Source: Candidatus Dormiibacterota bacterium
GTDB taxonomy: Bacteria; Chloroflexota; Dormibacteria; Dormibacterales; Dormibacteraceae
Assembly (NCBI GenBank): GCA_003139695.1
Contig: PLJM01000006.1
Coordinates: 558,001-622,000, forward strand
DNA length: 64,000 bases
Direction of reading: 5' to 3'
Shown here: piece after piece, positions 33,348-41,974 of the stretch
Layout of the letters: every line of letters starts with the position of its first letter
Numbering within the stretch: the first letter of the stretch is position 1
Position numbers and translations under genes: made by a program
The notes under the pieces: model-generated
What the model saw: the letters and a program-made list of their open reading frames with translations, nothing else
Told to the model about the DNA's origin: nothing
Databases searched by the model: none

Positions 33348-34400
33348 CTAGCCCGCGGGAATGGTGTCTGGTGGCGTCAGCGTGCCGGCCTTGATCTTGG
33401 CCATGACGCTGTCCACCTCGGTCTGAATGTCGGCCGGGAGGGCGCCTCCCGGGAAGTTGTCCAGCTGGTAGCCGGCTCCGCCGTTGACGATGCTGAACGT
33501 CAGAGCTCCGCTCTGGAACGTCCCGTTGACGACAGACTGGATGGCTGTGTAGGTGGCGACGTCCACCTTCTTGAGAGCGCTGGCAATCACCGACGGGTCA
33601 GCGGTCCCCTGATCGGCGTCGACGCCGATGCTAAAGAGCTTCGCCTGCCCCGCCGCCTGCAGGGCGCCGAGCCCGCAGCCGCCCGCGACCTGGAACACAA
33701 CCTCGGACTTCGCGGCAATCTGTGCCTTGGCGACGCTCTGGCACTTGGCCGGGTCGGTGAAGTCGTTCGAATAGCCGACCAGGACCTTGATCCCAGGGTC
33801 TTCCATTGTCGCTGCCCACTTGTAGCCGGCGATGTAGTGGTTGACCGGTGGGATGCTCACACCGCCGACGGCGCTGATCACGTTGGTTTTGCCTGGCGTC
33901 AGCTTGTCCTTCTCCATCATCCCGGCGATGACGCCGACCATTGCGCCGGCGTCCTGCTCCTTGAAGACGAGCGACACGACGTTGGGGAGCTTGAGGTCGT
34001 TGCCTTTCGCGTCAGTACCCACGCCGTCGATGATCGCGAACTTAACAGTGGGGAACTGACCGGCCACGGTGCCGACGGCCTGCTGCATGAGGAAGCCCAC
34101 CCCGATCACCAGGTCGTAGTTCAGCTGGGCGTAGTGGGTGAGGTTGGGGATGTAGTCGCCGCCCGTGTGTGATTCGGTCACATCGCCCTGGATATGGAAG
34201 TCGACCTTCGCCTTCTCCAGGCCGACGTCGGCGAGGTGGTTGAAGCTCTTGTCGTTGAGGCCGCCGATGTCCGTCACCAGGCCGACCTTTACGACCTTGG
34301 CGGATGGGCTCGCCGTGCCGCCGGTGGTGCTGCCGCAGGCTGCAACGAGCAGCAGAGCTGCCGCCACCAGTCCCAGGTACCGAATCTGCGATTGCCTCAT
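33348..34400 (-). CDS. BMP-family nucleoside-binding lipoprotein
   Basis: The extracytoplasmic receptor of the nucleoside importer, 350 residues. The signal peptide RYLGLVAAALLLVAAC ends in a lipobox with Cys22. The mature part has the BMP fold markers KVGLVTDIGGLNDKSFNHLADVGLEKAK, VIGVGFLMQQAV, FAIIDGVG, VSLVFKEQDAGAMVGVIAGMM and VVFQVAGGCGLGALQAA, the last being part of the nucleoside pocket. ATG 34400 has a purine-rich AAGGGGGCGGG upstream; a TTG at 34421 is the alternative. Confidence 0.93.
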   Translation of the reverse strand: MRQSQIRYLGLVAAALLLVAACGSTTGGTASPSAKVVKVGLVTDIGGLNDKSFNHLADVGLEKAKVDFHIQGDVTESHTGGDYIPNLTHYAQLNYDLVIGVGFLMQQAVGTVAGQFPTVKFAIIDGVGTDAKGNDLKLPNVVSLVFKEQDAGAMVGVIAGMMEKDKLTPGKTNVISAVGGVSIPPVNHYIAGYKWAATMEDPGIKVLVGYSNDFTDPAKCQSVAKAQIAAKSEVVFQVAGGCGLGALQAAGQAKLFSIGVDADQGTADPSVIASALKKVDVATYTAIQSVVNGTFQSGALTFSIVNGGAGYQLDNFPGGALPADIQTEVDSVMAKIKAGTLTPPDTIPAG

Positions 34401-34536
34401 ACTGCCCGCCCCCTTCAACAATTAACCTTGAAACCAGCCGGCCGGGATCGCGAATCGCTCCCGGTTCGCGCGAGATTGTAGTCCCTTTGCGACGTCCCCG
34501 ACGCCACGGAATATTGAGGAAGGTGCCAGCCGCCTG

Positions 34537-35829
34537 ATGCAGCCGCTCGAAGTCATCAGCAGGAAGCGCGACGGTGCCGAGCACTCGCCCGACGAGATCG
34601 AATTCCTGCTCTCCGCCTACCTCAGCGGGCAGGTTGCCGACTACCAGATGGCCGCATGGCTGATGGCGGTCTGCATCCGGGGCATGACGCGCGCGGAGAC
34701 GCTGGCGCTGACGATGGCAATGGTCCGCAGCGGCGAGGTCCTCGACCTCAGTGGTATCGACGGCGTGAAGGTTGACAAGCACTCGACGGGCGGAGTCGGC
34801 GACAAGGTCACCCTCATCGCCGGACCGCTTGCGGCCGCCTGTGGCGTGAAGGTGCCCAAATTGAGCGGGCGCGCGCTTGCGCACACGGGCGGGACGCTCG
34901 ACAAGCTGGAGTCGGTTCCAGGCCTCACGGTCGACCTCGAGCCGGAGCGTTTCATCCGGCAGGTCAAAGAGATCGGGATCGCCGTGGCGGCGCAGTCGCC
35001 GCGGATGGTGCCGGCGGATAAAGCGCTTTACGCGCTGCGTGACGTGACCGCCACAGTGCCCTCGATCCCTCTCATCGCGTCGAGCGTGATGTCGAAGAAA
35101 ATCGCCGCGGGCGCGGACGCGATCGTCCTTGACGTGAAGTTCGGCCGCGGCGCTTTTATGCCAGACGTCCAGTCCGCCACCGAACTTGCCGAGGAGATGG
35201 TCTGGCTCGGTGAGGGGGCCGGCCGGCGGACAGTGGCGCTGATCACCGCGATGGACAATCCACTCGGTCAAAGCATTGGCAATGCATTGGAGGTCAAGGA
35301 AGCCCTCGACGTGCTCTCGGGTCATGGCGACAAGGAGCTGGTGGATGTCTCGCTTAGGGTCGCCGGCGAGATGTGCCGGCTTGCCGGGGTCTCGAAAGAT
35401 CCTGCGGAGGCGCTGCGGAGTGGAGCTGGTCGGGAGAAGTTCGAGCAGATGCTGAGCGCCCAGGGCGGCCGCTTGCAGGACGGTTTACCCGTAGCGGCGA
35501 ACGTCGTGCCCATCGTGGCCACGACCCGGGGCTACGTGGAGTCGATCGACGCGCTCGAGGTCGCACTCGTTGCTCTCGAGCTCGGAGCGGGGCGTCTGCG
35601 AAAGGAAGACAAGGTCGACCCTTCGGCGGGCCTTGTCATTCAGCTGCAGGTTGGTGACCGCGTGTCTGCGGAAGACCCCCTGGTCTGGGTCAATGCGCGC
35701 ACACGGGAGCTTGCGGAGAAAGTTGCGCCCCGTTTGCGCGCCGCCTGGAAGCTCAGCCCGCACGAGGTCAACCGGCCGCCCCACGTCCTGGCCCGTGTCG
35801 ACAAGGACGGCGTCACAAAGGCCCGATAG
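34537..35829 (+). CDS. Pyrimidine-nucleoside phosphorylase
   Basis: A 430-residue phosphorylase of the thymidine/pyrimidine-nucleoside family, splitting thymidine, deoxyuridine or uridine with phosphate. VDKHSTGGVGDKVTL is the phosphate loop, GRALAHTGGTLDKLESVPG the family signature, and DVTATVPSIPLIASSVMSKKIAAGADAIVLDVKFGRGAFM the base-binding segment. The C-terminal domain is complete. It is divergent from the importer operon and begins a nucleoside-salvage cluster with udp and upp. Confidence 0.95.
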   Translation: MQPLEVISRKRDGAEHSPDEIEFLLSAYLSGQVADYQMAAWLMAVCIRGMTRAETLALTMAMVRSGEVLDLSGIDGVKVDKHSTGGVGDKVTLIAGPLAAACGVKVPKLSGRALAHTGGTLDKLESVPGLTVDLEPERFIRQVKEIGIAVAAQSPRMVPADKALYALRDVTATVPSIPLIASSVMSKKIAAGADAIVLDVKFGRGAFMPDVQSATELAEEMVWLGEGAGRRTVALITAMDNPLGQSIGNALEVKEALDVLSGHGDKELVDVSLRVAGEMCRLAGVSKDPAEALRSGAGREKFEQMLSAQGGRLQDGLPVAANVVPIVATTRGYVESIDALEVALVALELGAGRLRKEDKVDPSAGLVIQLQVGDRVSAEDPLVWVNARTRELAEKVAPRLRAAWKLSPHEVNRPPHVLARVDKDGVTKAR

Positions 35830-35844
35830 ACTTCGGTCCGGCGC

Positions 35845-36612
35845 ATGAAGAGCGAGAAGAAGTACCACGTCGGCCTGGCCAAGGGCGAGGTCGGCGACTA
35901 CGTTTTGGTGCCGGGGGATCCCGGCCGCACCCCGCTGATAGCCAAGTTCCTCGACGGCGCGCGCGAGGTCGCCTTCAACCGCGAGTACCGCACGTTCACG
36001 GGCAAGGTAGACGGCGTGCCGGTTTCGACGATGTCGACAGGCATGGGCGGGCCGTCGGTCGCGATCGGGGTCGAAGAGCTGAGCGAGCTGGGAGTGCACA
36101 CATTCTTACGTGTCGGCACCTGTGGCGCCGCGCAGCCTCAGATCAAGATGGGAGACCTCGTCATCGCCGAAGGGTCCGTACGCACCGAAGGCACGCCAAA
36201 CGGGTACGTCCCGACGGAGTATCCGGCGATTGCCTCGCACGATGTCGTCAACGCTTTGGTGGCGGCGGCCACCGCAGCCGGTGCTCCTTATCACCTGGGC
36301 GTCATTCGCTCGGTGGACGCCCTCTACTCCGACCTGGTGCCGGACCAGATGCCGCGCGCGACGGAACTCAAGGAGGAGCTTGCGATGTGGTCGCGCGCGG
36401 GCATCCTCTGCAACGAGATGGAATCCTCGACGCTGTTCGTCGTCTCCCGAATCCGGCGGGTCCGGGCGGGCACGCTGAACCTGTGCGTCGACGAGATGGG
36501 TGCAGGCGAGATACACCACGTGGACCCATCATTCATGGACCGCATGTTCACGGTCGCGGTGGACGCGATCCGGCGCCTCATTGAGATGGATCGTGCCGCT
36601 AAAGGTCAGTAG
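35845..36612 (+). CDS. udp: Uridine phosphorylase
   Basis: A 255-residue nucleoside phosphorylase that releases uracil and ribose-1-phosphate. VLVPGDPGRTPLIAKFLD binds phosphate, TGMGGPSVAIGVEEL and LRVGTCGAAQPQIKMGDLVIAEG are the PNP/UDP-family signature, and GILCNEMESSTLFVV contains the ribose-binding glutamates. The gene starts 15 bases after the previous stop. The uracil released is the substrate of the next gene, upp, which overlaps its 3' end by 20 bases. Confidence 0.93.
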   Translation: MKSEKKYHVGLAKGEVGDYVLVPGDPGRTPLIAKFLDGAREVAFNREYRTFTGKVDGVPVSTMSTGMGGPSVAIGVEELSELGVHTFLRVGTCGAAQPQIKMGDLVIAEGSVRTEGTPNGYVPTEYPAIASHDVVNALVAAATAAGAPYHLGVIRSVDALYSDLVPDQMPRATELKEELAMWSRAGILCNEMESSTLFVVSRIRRVRAGTLNLCVDEMGAGEIHHVDPSFMDRMFTVAVDAIRRLIEMDRAAKGQ

Positions 36613-37213
36613 GCACCCGCTGGTTGCGGACAGCCTCGCCGGTCTTCGCGACCGCGCCACGGAACCTGAAGAATTCCGAGCGCTGGCTCGGAAGGTCATC
36701 ACACTCTTGATTTACGAAGCCACGGCGGATCTACCAGTACGGACTGGAACAGTCCAGACGCCGCTCAAAGAATCCGCTGCGACTTTCGTCGAGAGCGAGG
36801 TGGTCGCCATCCCTGTCCTTCGAGCCGGCCTCGGGATCCTGGGCCCGGCGCTCGAGCTCCTGCCTCGGGTCAGCGTCGGCTACATCGGGCTCGAGCGCGA
36901 CGAGGAGACAGCTGTGGCGCGGATTTACTACCAAAAGCTGCCAAGACTCACCGGCAAAATACCGCTGCTGTTGGACCCGATGCTGGCGACAGGAGGCTCG
37001 GCGGCTCAAGCGCTGGACCTGATCAAAGAGGCCGGCGGCCGCGACCCTCGCATGATCTGCATAGTGGCGGCGCCGGAGGGGGTCAAGGAGCTCGAGGCAC
37101 GCCACCCCGAGGTCCAGATTTTCACGGCCGCCCTGGACGAGGGGCTCAACGACAAAGCATTCATCGTCCCGGGCCTCGGGGACTTTGGCGACCGCCTGTT
37201 TGGGACGGGCTAG
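36593..37213 (+). CDS. upp: Uracil phosphoribosyltransferase
   Basis: Upp converts uracil and PRPP to UMP. The 206-residue protein has the N-terminal RHPLVADSLAGLRD, IPVLRAGLGILGPALELLP, the PRPP loop LLDPMLATGGSAAQALDLI and the uracil-binding C-terminus ALDEGLNDKAFIVPGLGDFGDRLFGT. GTG 36593 inside the udp end gives the usual length. The stop shares CTAG with the stop of the convergent adenosine deaminase gene. Confidence 0.95.
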   Translation: MPLKVSRHPLVADSLAGLRDRATEPEEFRALARKVITLLIYEATADLPVRTGTVQTPLKESAATFVESEVVAIPVLRAGLGILGPALELLPRVSVGYIGLERDEETAVARIYYQKLPRLTGKIPLLLDPMLATGGSAAQALDLIKEAGGRDPRMICIVAAPEGVKELEARHPEVQIFTAALDEGLNDKAFIVPGLGDFGDRLFGTG

Positions 37214-38133
37214 CCGAACTTCACCTCATAGGCAATCTCGTTGCACCGCTGCAGCTCGTCGTCGCTGAGGCCCATATTGGAGGCGAGCTCGAACTCGTGG
37301 CTCAGCGTGGTGGCCGCCACCGTTCGCGAGTCGGTGCTGATGGTGCAGCGGACGCCGGACCGCAACAGCGCGGGGAGCGGGTGCTGTGCCAGGCTCGGAA
37401 CCGCCTTGCACTTCCAGTTCGCGGTCGGGCACAGGTCGAGGGCCACACCCTCCGAACGAATCCTCTCCACGATGCGCGAATCGCGCGCCGCGATCACCCC
37501 ATGTGCGATTCGCTCGACGCCGAGGTTCAGCGCGTCCTCGACGTTCGACGGCTCGCCCGCCTCTCCCGCGTGGCAGGTGAGCCTCAGGCCCGCTGATCGC
37601 GCAGCCTCGAACGCCGGCCGCTGGGGCGCTGCCGGGTAACGGATCTCATCCCCGGCAAGATCGAAGCCAACGACTCCGCGGCCGGCAAACTGCCCCGCTT
37701 GCTTCGCCAGCTCAATGTTGTCCTCGACCGTGTGCTGGCGCATCGCGCACACGATGGCGACAGCGCGCAGTGGAGAGGCGGCGAGCCCCGCCAGCACCGC
37801 CTCGATGACCTCTGGCACCGTCAGGCTCTTCCTCAAATGAAGGCGTGGGGCCCAACGCACCTCAAGGTAATCGATGTTGTCCGCCGCCGAATCGATGCCC
37901 AGCTCCATCGCCGCGCGTTCCAGCGCTCCCGCCGTCTGCAAGACCGCAATCGCGTCGTCGAAGTAGGAGATGTAGACGGCCTGCGATGGACAGTCTTCCG
38001 GCGCCGTCATGCGCAACGGCCGCTTCAGATCAAGCCCCTGCTCTGACGCAAGCTCCTCGGCCGTTGAGGGACGCACCGCCCCATCGAGGTGGCAGTGCAG
38101 CTCAGCCTTACGCCAGGCGTGAAACCTGTTTAT
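37210..38133 (-). CDS. add: Adenosine deaminase with probable AUA start
   Basis: The metal-dependent deaminase converts adenosine to inosine. The zinc-binding KAELHCHLDG, the catalytic CHAGEAGEPSNVEDAL, GVERIAHGV and the TISTDSRTVAATTLSHEFELA segment are present. The first normal start codon (GTG 38076) lies after the HCH ligands and would give a dead enzyme. Upstream in frame the sequence reads INRFHAWRKAELHCH, and its first codon is ATA at 38133-38131, overlapping the hpt stop in ATAA. The position fits the family N-terminus, so AUA initiation coupled to hpt is the best reading. Total 307 residues. Confidence 0.85.
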   Translation of the reverse strand: MNRFHAWRKAELHCHLDGAVRPSTAEELASEQGLDLKRPLRMTAPEDCPSQAVYISYFDDAIAVLQTAGALERAAMELGIDSAADNIDYLEVRWAPRLHLRKSLTVPEVIEAVLAGLAASPLRAVAIVCAMRQHTVEDNIELAKQAGQFAGRGVVGFDLAGDEIRYPAAPQRPAFEAARSAGLRLTCHAGEAGEPSNVEDALNLGVERIAHGVIAARDSRIVERIRSEGVALDLCPTANWKCKAVPSLAQHPLPALLRSGVRCTISTDSRTVAATTLSHEFELASNMGLSDDELQRCNEIAYEVKFG

Positions 38134-38687
38134 GACAGCGAGTAGATGCCGGGCAGCTCGCGGTACAGGCCGGCGTAGTCGAGGCCGTATCCGATGACAA
38201 ACTTGTCAGGGATGACAAATCCGGTGAAATCGATCTGCGTCTCGACCTCGCGGCGCGCGGGCCGATCCAGGAGGGCGGCGAGGCGCAGCGACGCTGGACC
38301 AAGCTTCTTTAGCCGTTTCGCGATGGCGCCGATGGTGCGACCCGAGTCGACGATGTCCTCGACCAGCAGGACATGGCGCCCCACCAGCGGACCCTCGACC
38401 ATGTGCGCCAGCCGCAGCCGCCCGCCGGAGGTTCCGGAGCCGTAGCTCGCGGCGCGCATGAACTCCAGCTCCGCGGGAATGGTCAGGCTCCGTAGAAGGT
38501 CCGCCGCAAAGACCGTGGCGCCTTTCAGGATGACGACCATCACCAGAGGCGTGTCGATGTCCGCATAGGTCTCGGAGATCTGCTTGCCGAGCTCGCGCAC
38601 CCGCTTGTCGATCCGCGCGGACGAGATCATCGCCTTCGCATTGCCGCGCACCGAAACCGGAGGCTTCTTGGTCACCACCTCAGGCAT
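38130..38687 (-). CDS. hpt: Hypoxanthine phosphoribosyltransferase
   Basis: Hpt converts hypoxanthine (and often guanine) with PRPP to IMP. In the 185-residue product ISSARIDKRVRELGKQI opens the fold, MVVILKGATVFAADLLR binds pyrophosphate, VLLVEDIVDSGRTIGAI is the PRPP loop, and DKFVIGYGLDYAGLYRELPGIYSLS closes the protein. ATG 38687 lies eight bases after a TAAGCT box. With adenosine deaminase it completes a purine salvage route. Confidence 0.94.
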   Translation of the reverse strand: MPEVVTKKPPVSVRGNAKAMISSARIDKRVRELGKQISETYADIDTPLVMVVILKGATVFAADLLRSLTIPAELEFMRAASYGSGTSGGRLRLAHMVEGPLVGRHVLLVEDIVDSGRTIGAIAKRLKKLGPASLRLAALLDRPARREVETQIDFTGFVIPDKFVIGYGLDYAGLYRELPGIYSLS

Positions 38688-38695
38688 GCGAGTAC

Positions 38696-38701
38696 AGCTT
38701 A
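38696..38701 (-). promoter_or_regulatory. hpt leaderless -10 box
   Basis: TAAGCT on the minus strand ends eight bases before the hpt ATG. Confidence 0.5.
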
Positions 38702-38711
38702 GTAGCTACCC

Positions 38712-39545
38712 TCACACGCCAATCGGGTGCCAGATCGTCTTCATCTCCATGAACGCGGTGACGAGGTGCGGGCTGCGTTCGCCGGCCGGCAGCTTCACCA
38801 CGCGCTTCACGTTGTCAGCCGCGGCAGCCTCGACAAGCGCGACCTCATCTGGGGTGCAGCCACTGACGTCGATTGCGTTCACGTCCATATGAGAAGCGAG
38901 CCATGGCAGCAGCTCCTTGCGTTGGCCGCTGAGCACGTTGACCACCCCCGAAGGAAAGTCGCTGGTCGCCAGCACCTCTGCGAGAGTCAAAGCCGGAAGC
39001 GGCCGGTGCTCAGGCGCCAGGGCGACAACCACGTTGCCTCCACACAGCGCCGGCGCGAGCCGGCGTACAAGTCCTGCGAGAGCCGGGTCGTCTGAGGCGA
39101 CGATGCCGACGATGCCCGTCGGCTCCGGGATCGTGAAGTTGAAATACGGGCCGCTGACCGGATTGACCGTGCCCGTGACCTGTGCCAGCTTGTCGGTCCA
39201 GCCCGCGTACCACACAAGAACCTCGACGGTCTCGTCCAGCTCAGCTCGCGCTTTTCTGCCGCCTCCCAGGAGCTCTTCGAACTCTGCGCGGCGCGCATCC
39301 AGCATTTCGGCGGCGCGGTAAAGGATCTGGCCTCGGTTCATCGCCGTGCGTCCGGACCAGCCTGCGAAAGCCGTGCGGGCTGCCCGAACGGCGTCGCGCA
39401 GGTCCTTCCGCGAGCCACGCGGCACGTTCACCATGCCATCGGGCCTATACGCGCGACCGGACTCGGACCGCACGAACTCGCCGCCCACGTACTGCTTGTA
39501 CGTCTTGCGGACGTCGACCCGGTCAGCCCCGTTCTTATTCGCCAT
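38712..39545 (-). CDS. Short aldehyde dehydrogenase-like protein lacking the catalytic half
   Basis: A 277-residue protein with only the N-terminal (NAD-binding) part of the aldehyde dehydrogenase fold: RPDGMVNVPRGSRKDLRDAVRAARTAFAGWSG, YFNFTIPEPTGIVGIVASD, SGVVNVLSG. It lacks the catalytic cysteine and ends FMEMKTIWHPIG. This resembles the second, inactive ALDH domain of ALDH16-type enzymes, here as a separate gene. Its ATG overlaps the stop of the catalytic ALDH gene (TAATG), so the two products probably form a complex. That is inference. Confidence 0.75.
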   Translation of the reverse strand: MANKNGADRVDVRKTYKQYVGGEFVRSESGRAYRPDGMVNVPRGSRKDLRDAVRAARTAFAGWSGRTAMNRGQILYRAAEMLDARRAEFEELLGGGRKARAELDETVEVLVWYAGWTDKLAQVTGTVNPVSGPYFNFTIPEPTGIVGIVASDDPALAGLVRRLAPALCGGNVVVALAPEHRPLPALTLAEVLATSDFPSGVVNVLSGQRKELLPWLASHMDVNAIDVSGCTPDEVALVEAAAADNVKRVVKLPAGERSPHLVTAFMEMKTIWHPIGV

Positions 39546-41017
39546 TAGACCAGCTCCAGGTACGGCAGCAATCCGTGCACGCCGCCCTCCCGTCCGTAGC
39601 CGGACTCCTTGTACCCACCGAACGGCGATGTGGGGTCGAAACGGTTGAAGGTGTTGGCCCAGACGACGCCGGCGCGCATGCGCTCCGCCATCCACAGGAT
39701 TCGTGAGCCCTTGTCGGTCCACACGCCCGCGGAGAGGCCATAAGGCGTGTTGTTCGCTTTTTCCACCGCCTCCGCGGGCGTGCGGAAGGTGAGCACCGAG
39801 AGCACCGGCCCGAAGATCTCCTCGCGCGCGATCCGATAGGACTGCGAAACGTTGGTGAAAATCGTTGGCGGGAACCAGTAGCCGCGCTCGGGGAGCTTGC
39901 ATTCGGGTTGGTAGATCTCGGCCCCTTCCTCGATGCCCGATTCGACAAGAGCCTGGATCTTCTCGAGCTGAGCCTTCGAGTTGATGGCGCCGATATCGGT
40001 GTTCTTGTCGAGCGGATCGCCAAGGCGCAGCGTCGACAGGCGCTGCTTGAGCTTCTCCAGCAGGGGCTTGGCAATCGACTCCTGCACCAGCAGCCGGCTG
40101 CCGGCGCAGCAGACATGGCCCTGGTTGAAGTAGATGCCGTTGACGATGCCCTCGACCGCCTGGTCGAGCGGCGCGTCTTCGAAAACAATATTTGCCGCCT
40201 TGCCGCCGAGCTCCAGGGTCAATCGTTTGCCGCTGCCCGCGAGCGAGCGCTGGATGAGCTTGCCGACTTCGGTCGAGCCGGTGAACGCCACCTTCTTGAC
40301 GCCCGGATGCGAGACCAGCAGCGACCCGGTCTTGCCGGCGCCCGTGATGATGTTGACGACCCCCGCGGGCAGCTCGGCCTGCTGACAGATCTCGGCGAAC
40401 AGCAGCGCGGACAGCGGCGTCGTCTCTGCCGGCTTGAGCACAACCGTGTTGCCCGCGGCCAGCGCCGGCGCGATCTTCCACGCCAGCATCAACAGCGGGA
40501 AATTCCACGGGATCACCTGGCCCGCCACTCCCAGCGGGCGCGGCCGCCGGTTGGGGAAAGCCCACTCGAGCTTGTCAGCCCAGCCCGCGTAATAGAAGAA
40601 GTGAGCCGCGCTCAGCGGGATGTCGACGTCGCGCGACTCTTTGATCGGCTTGCCGCCGTCCATCGTCTCGACGACCGCGAGCTCCCGCGCGCGCTCCTGG
40701 ATGAGGCGCGAGATCCGGAACAGGTAACGAGCACGGCGCGATGGCGCCATCCGAGACCACGAGGTGAAAGCTGTGCCGGCGGCGGAGACTGCCTTGCCGA
40801 CGTCGATGGCGTCCGCCTCGGCCACCTCGGAGAGCTTCTGCTCGGTCGCGGGATTGATGGTCGGGAAGCGCTTTTTACTGTGAGGCTCGACCATTTTGCC
40901 GCCGATGAAGAGGCCATACCTCGGCTGGATGCGGACATGGTCGATCGCTTCGGGAGCGGGGGCGTAGTCGAAGGTTTGCTTGGCGAGGTCCGCGGCCTGT
41001 CGCTTGGTGATGGCCAT
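39545..41017 (-). CDS. Aldehyde dehydrogenase
   Basis: A full-length NAD(P)-dependent aldehyde dehydrogenase, 490 residues. [31 protein letters not shown] binds [15 protein letters not shown] follows, [15 protein letters not shown] carries the general-base glutamate, and [13 protein letters not shown] the catalytic cysteine. Lying directly after deoC, it probably oxidises acetaldehyde made from deoxyribose-5-phosphate to acetate. Its TAA overlaps the next ATG. Confidence 0.92.
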   Translation of the reverse strand: MAITKRQAADLAKQTFDYAPAPEAIDHVRIQPRYGLFIGGKMVEPHSKKRFPTINPATEQKLSEVAEADAIDVGKAVSAAGTAFTSWSRMAPSRRARYLFRISRLIQERARELAVVETMDGGKPIKESRDVDIPLSAAHFFYYAGWADKLEWAFPNRRPRPLGVAGQVIPWNFPLLMLAWKIAPALAAGNTVVLKPAETTPLSALLFAEICQQAELPAGVVNIITGAGKTGSLLVSHPGVKKVAFTGSTEVGKLIQRSLAGSGKRLTLELGGKAANIVFEDAPLDQAVEGIVNGIYFNQGHVCCAGSRLLVQESIAKPLLEKLKQRLSTLRLGDPLDKNTDIGAINSKAQLEKIQALVESGIEEGAEIYQPECKLPERGYWFPPTIFTNVSQSYRIAREEIFGPVLSVLTFRTPAEAVEKANNTPYGLSAGVWTDKGSRILWMAERMRAGVVWANTFNRFDPTSPFGGYKESGYGREGGVHGLLPYLELV

Positions 41018-41940
41018 CAGTCGATGGTGAAGTAATCAGGTGATTGGTACACGCCGCTCCGCTCCTTGTCTATCTGCATGAGTACATCGTTGAGCAGCGT
41101 CGACGCGCCGAGGCGGAAGCGGTCCGGCGTCATCCATTCGGCTCCGAGGGTTTCGTAGAGGACCACGAGGTAAGCGATCGCCTGCTTGGAGGTTCGGATG
41201 CCCCCCGCTGCCTTGAAGCCGACCGGTCGCCCGGTCTCGCGCATGAAATCGCGAATCGCCTCCATCATGACCAGGCTTACCGGAAGCGTCGCCGCCGGTT
41301 GGACCTTGCCGGTGGAGGTCTTGATGAAGTCGGCGCCGGCCGCCATCGCCAGGATGCTGGCCCTGCGCACGCCGTCATAGGTGCCAAGCTCCCCGGTTTC
41401 GAGGATCACCTTGAGATGCGCCGAGCCGCACGCCTCCTTGATGGCGACGATCTCGTCGTAGACCTTCTGATAGTCGCCCGACAAAAAGGCGCCCCTGTCG
41501 ATGACCATGTCGACTTCGTCAGCACCGGCGTCCACCGCGTCCCTGGCTTCGGCCACCTTGATCGAGGTGAAGCTCTGACCGGATGGAAAGGCCGTCGCCA
41601 CTGACGCGACCTTGACGCCGCTTCCCTGCAGTCGCTCGCTCGCGTCCGCAACTCGCGCCGGATAGACGCAGATGGCCGCTACAGAAGGAATCGAGGAGTC
41701 GCCGGGCTTGGGGCGGATCGCCTTGGCGGAGAGTGCCGCGACCTTGCCGGGGGTGTCGGAGCCCTCGAGGGTGGTGAGGTCCATGCAGCGGATGGAGAGA
41801 TCGAGCGCCCAGAGCTTCGAGGACTTCTTTATGGAGCGCTTCGCCAGCGAGGCAGCGCGCTCATTGGCGCCCACCTCGTCGACGCTACGCACGCCCCGCA
41901 TCAGGGAGCCGAGGTGGGTCAGCGACAGGGCGGTGGCCAT
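41017..41940 (-). CDS. deoC: Deoxyribose-phosphate aldolase
   Basis: DeoC splits 2-deoxyribose-5-phosphate into acetaldehyde and glyceraldehyde-3-phosphate. The 307-residue TIM barrel has DEVDMVIDRGAFLSGDY, LKVILETGEL, the Schiff-base lysine in DFIKTSTGKVQPAATL and VGFKAAGGIRTSKQAIAYL. It is longer than the E. coli enzyme, with an N-terminal extension like actinobacterial and animal forms. ATG 41940 is supported by CATAAT seven bases upstream. It overlaps the ALDH start by one base. Confidence 0.95.
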   Translation of the reverse strand: MATALSLTHLGSLMRGVRSVDEVGANERAASLAKRSIKKSSKLWALDLSIRCMDLTTLEGSDTPGKVAALSAKAIRPKPGDSSIPSVAAICVYPARVADASERLQGSGVKVASVATAFPSGQSFTSIKVAEARDAVDAGADEVDMVIDRGAFLSGDYQKVYDEIVAIKEACGSAHLKVILETGELGTYDGVRRASILAMAAGADFIKTSTGKVQPAATLPVSLVMMEAIRDFMRETGRPVGFKAAGGIRTSKQAIAYLVVLYETLGAEWMTPDRFRLGASTLLNDVLMQIDKERSGVYQSPDYFTID

Positions 41941-41947
41941 CCTTTGG

Positions 41948-41953
41948 ATTATG
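41948..41953 (-). promoter_or_regulatory. deoC leaderless -10 box
   Basis: CATAAT on the minus strand ends seven bases before the deoC ATG. A GC hairpin just upstream (about 41955-41974) lies at the end of the aminotransferase gene but has no T tract. Confidence 0.5.
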
Positions 41954-41974
41954 CGCCCGGGCGGCAGCCCGCCC

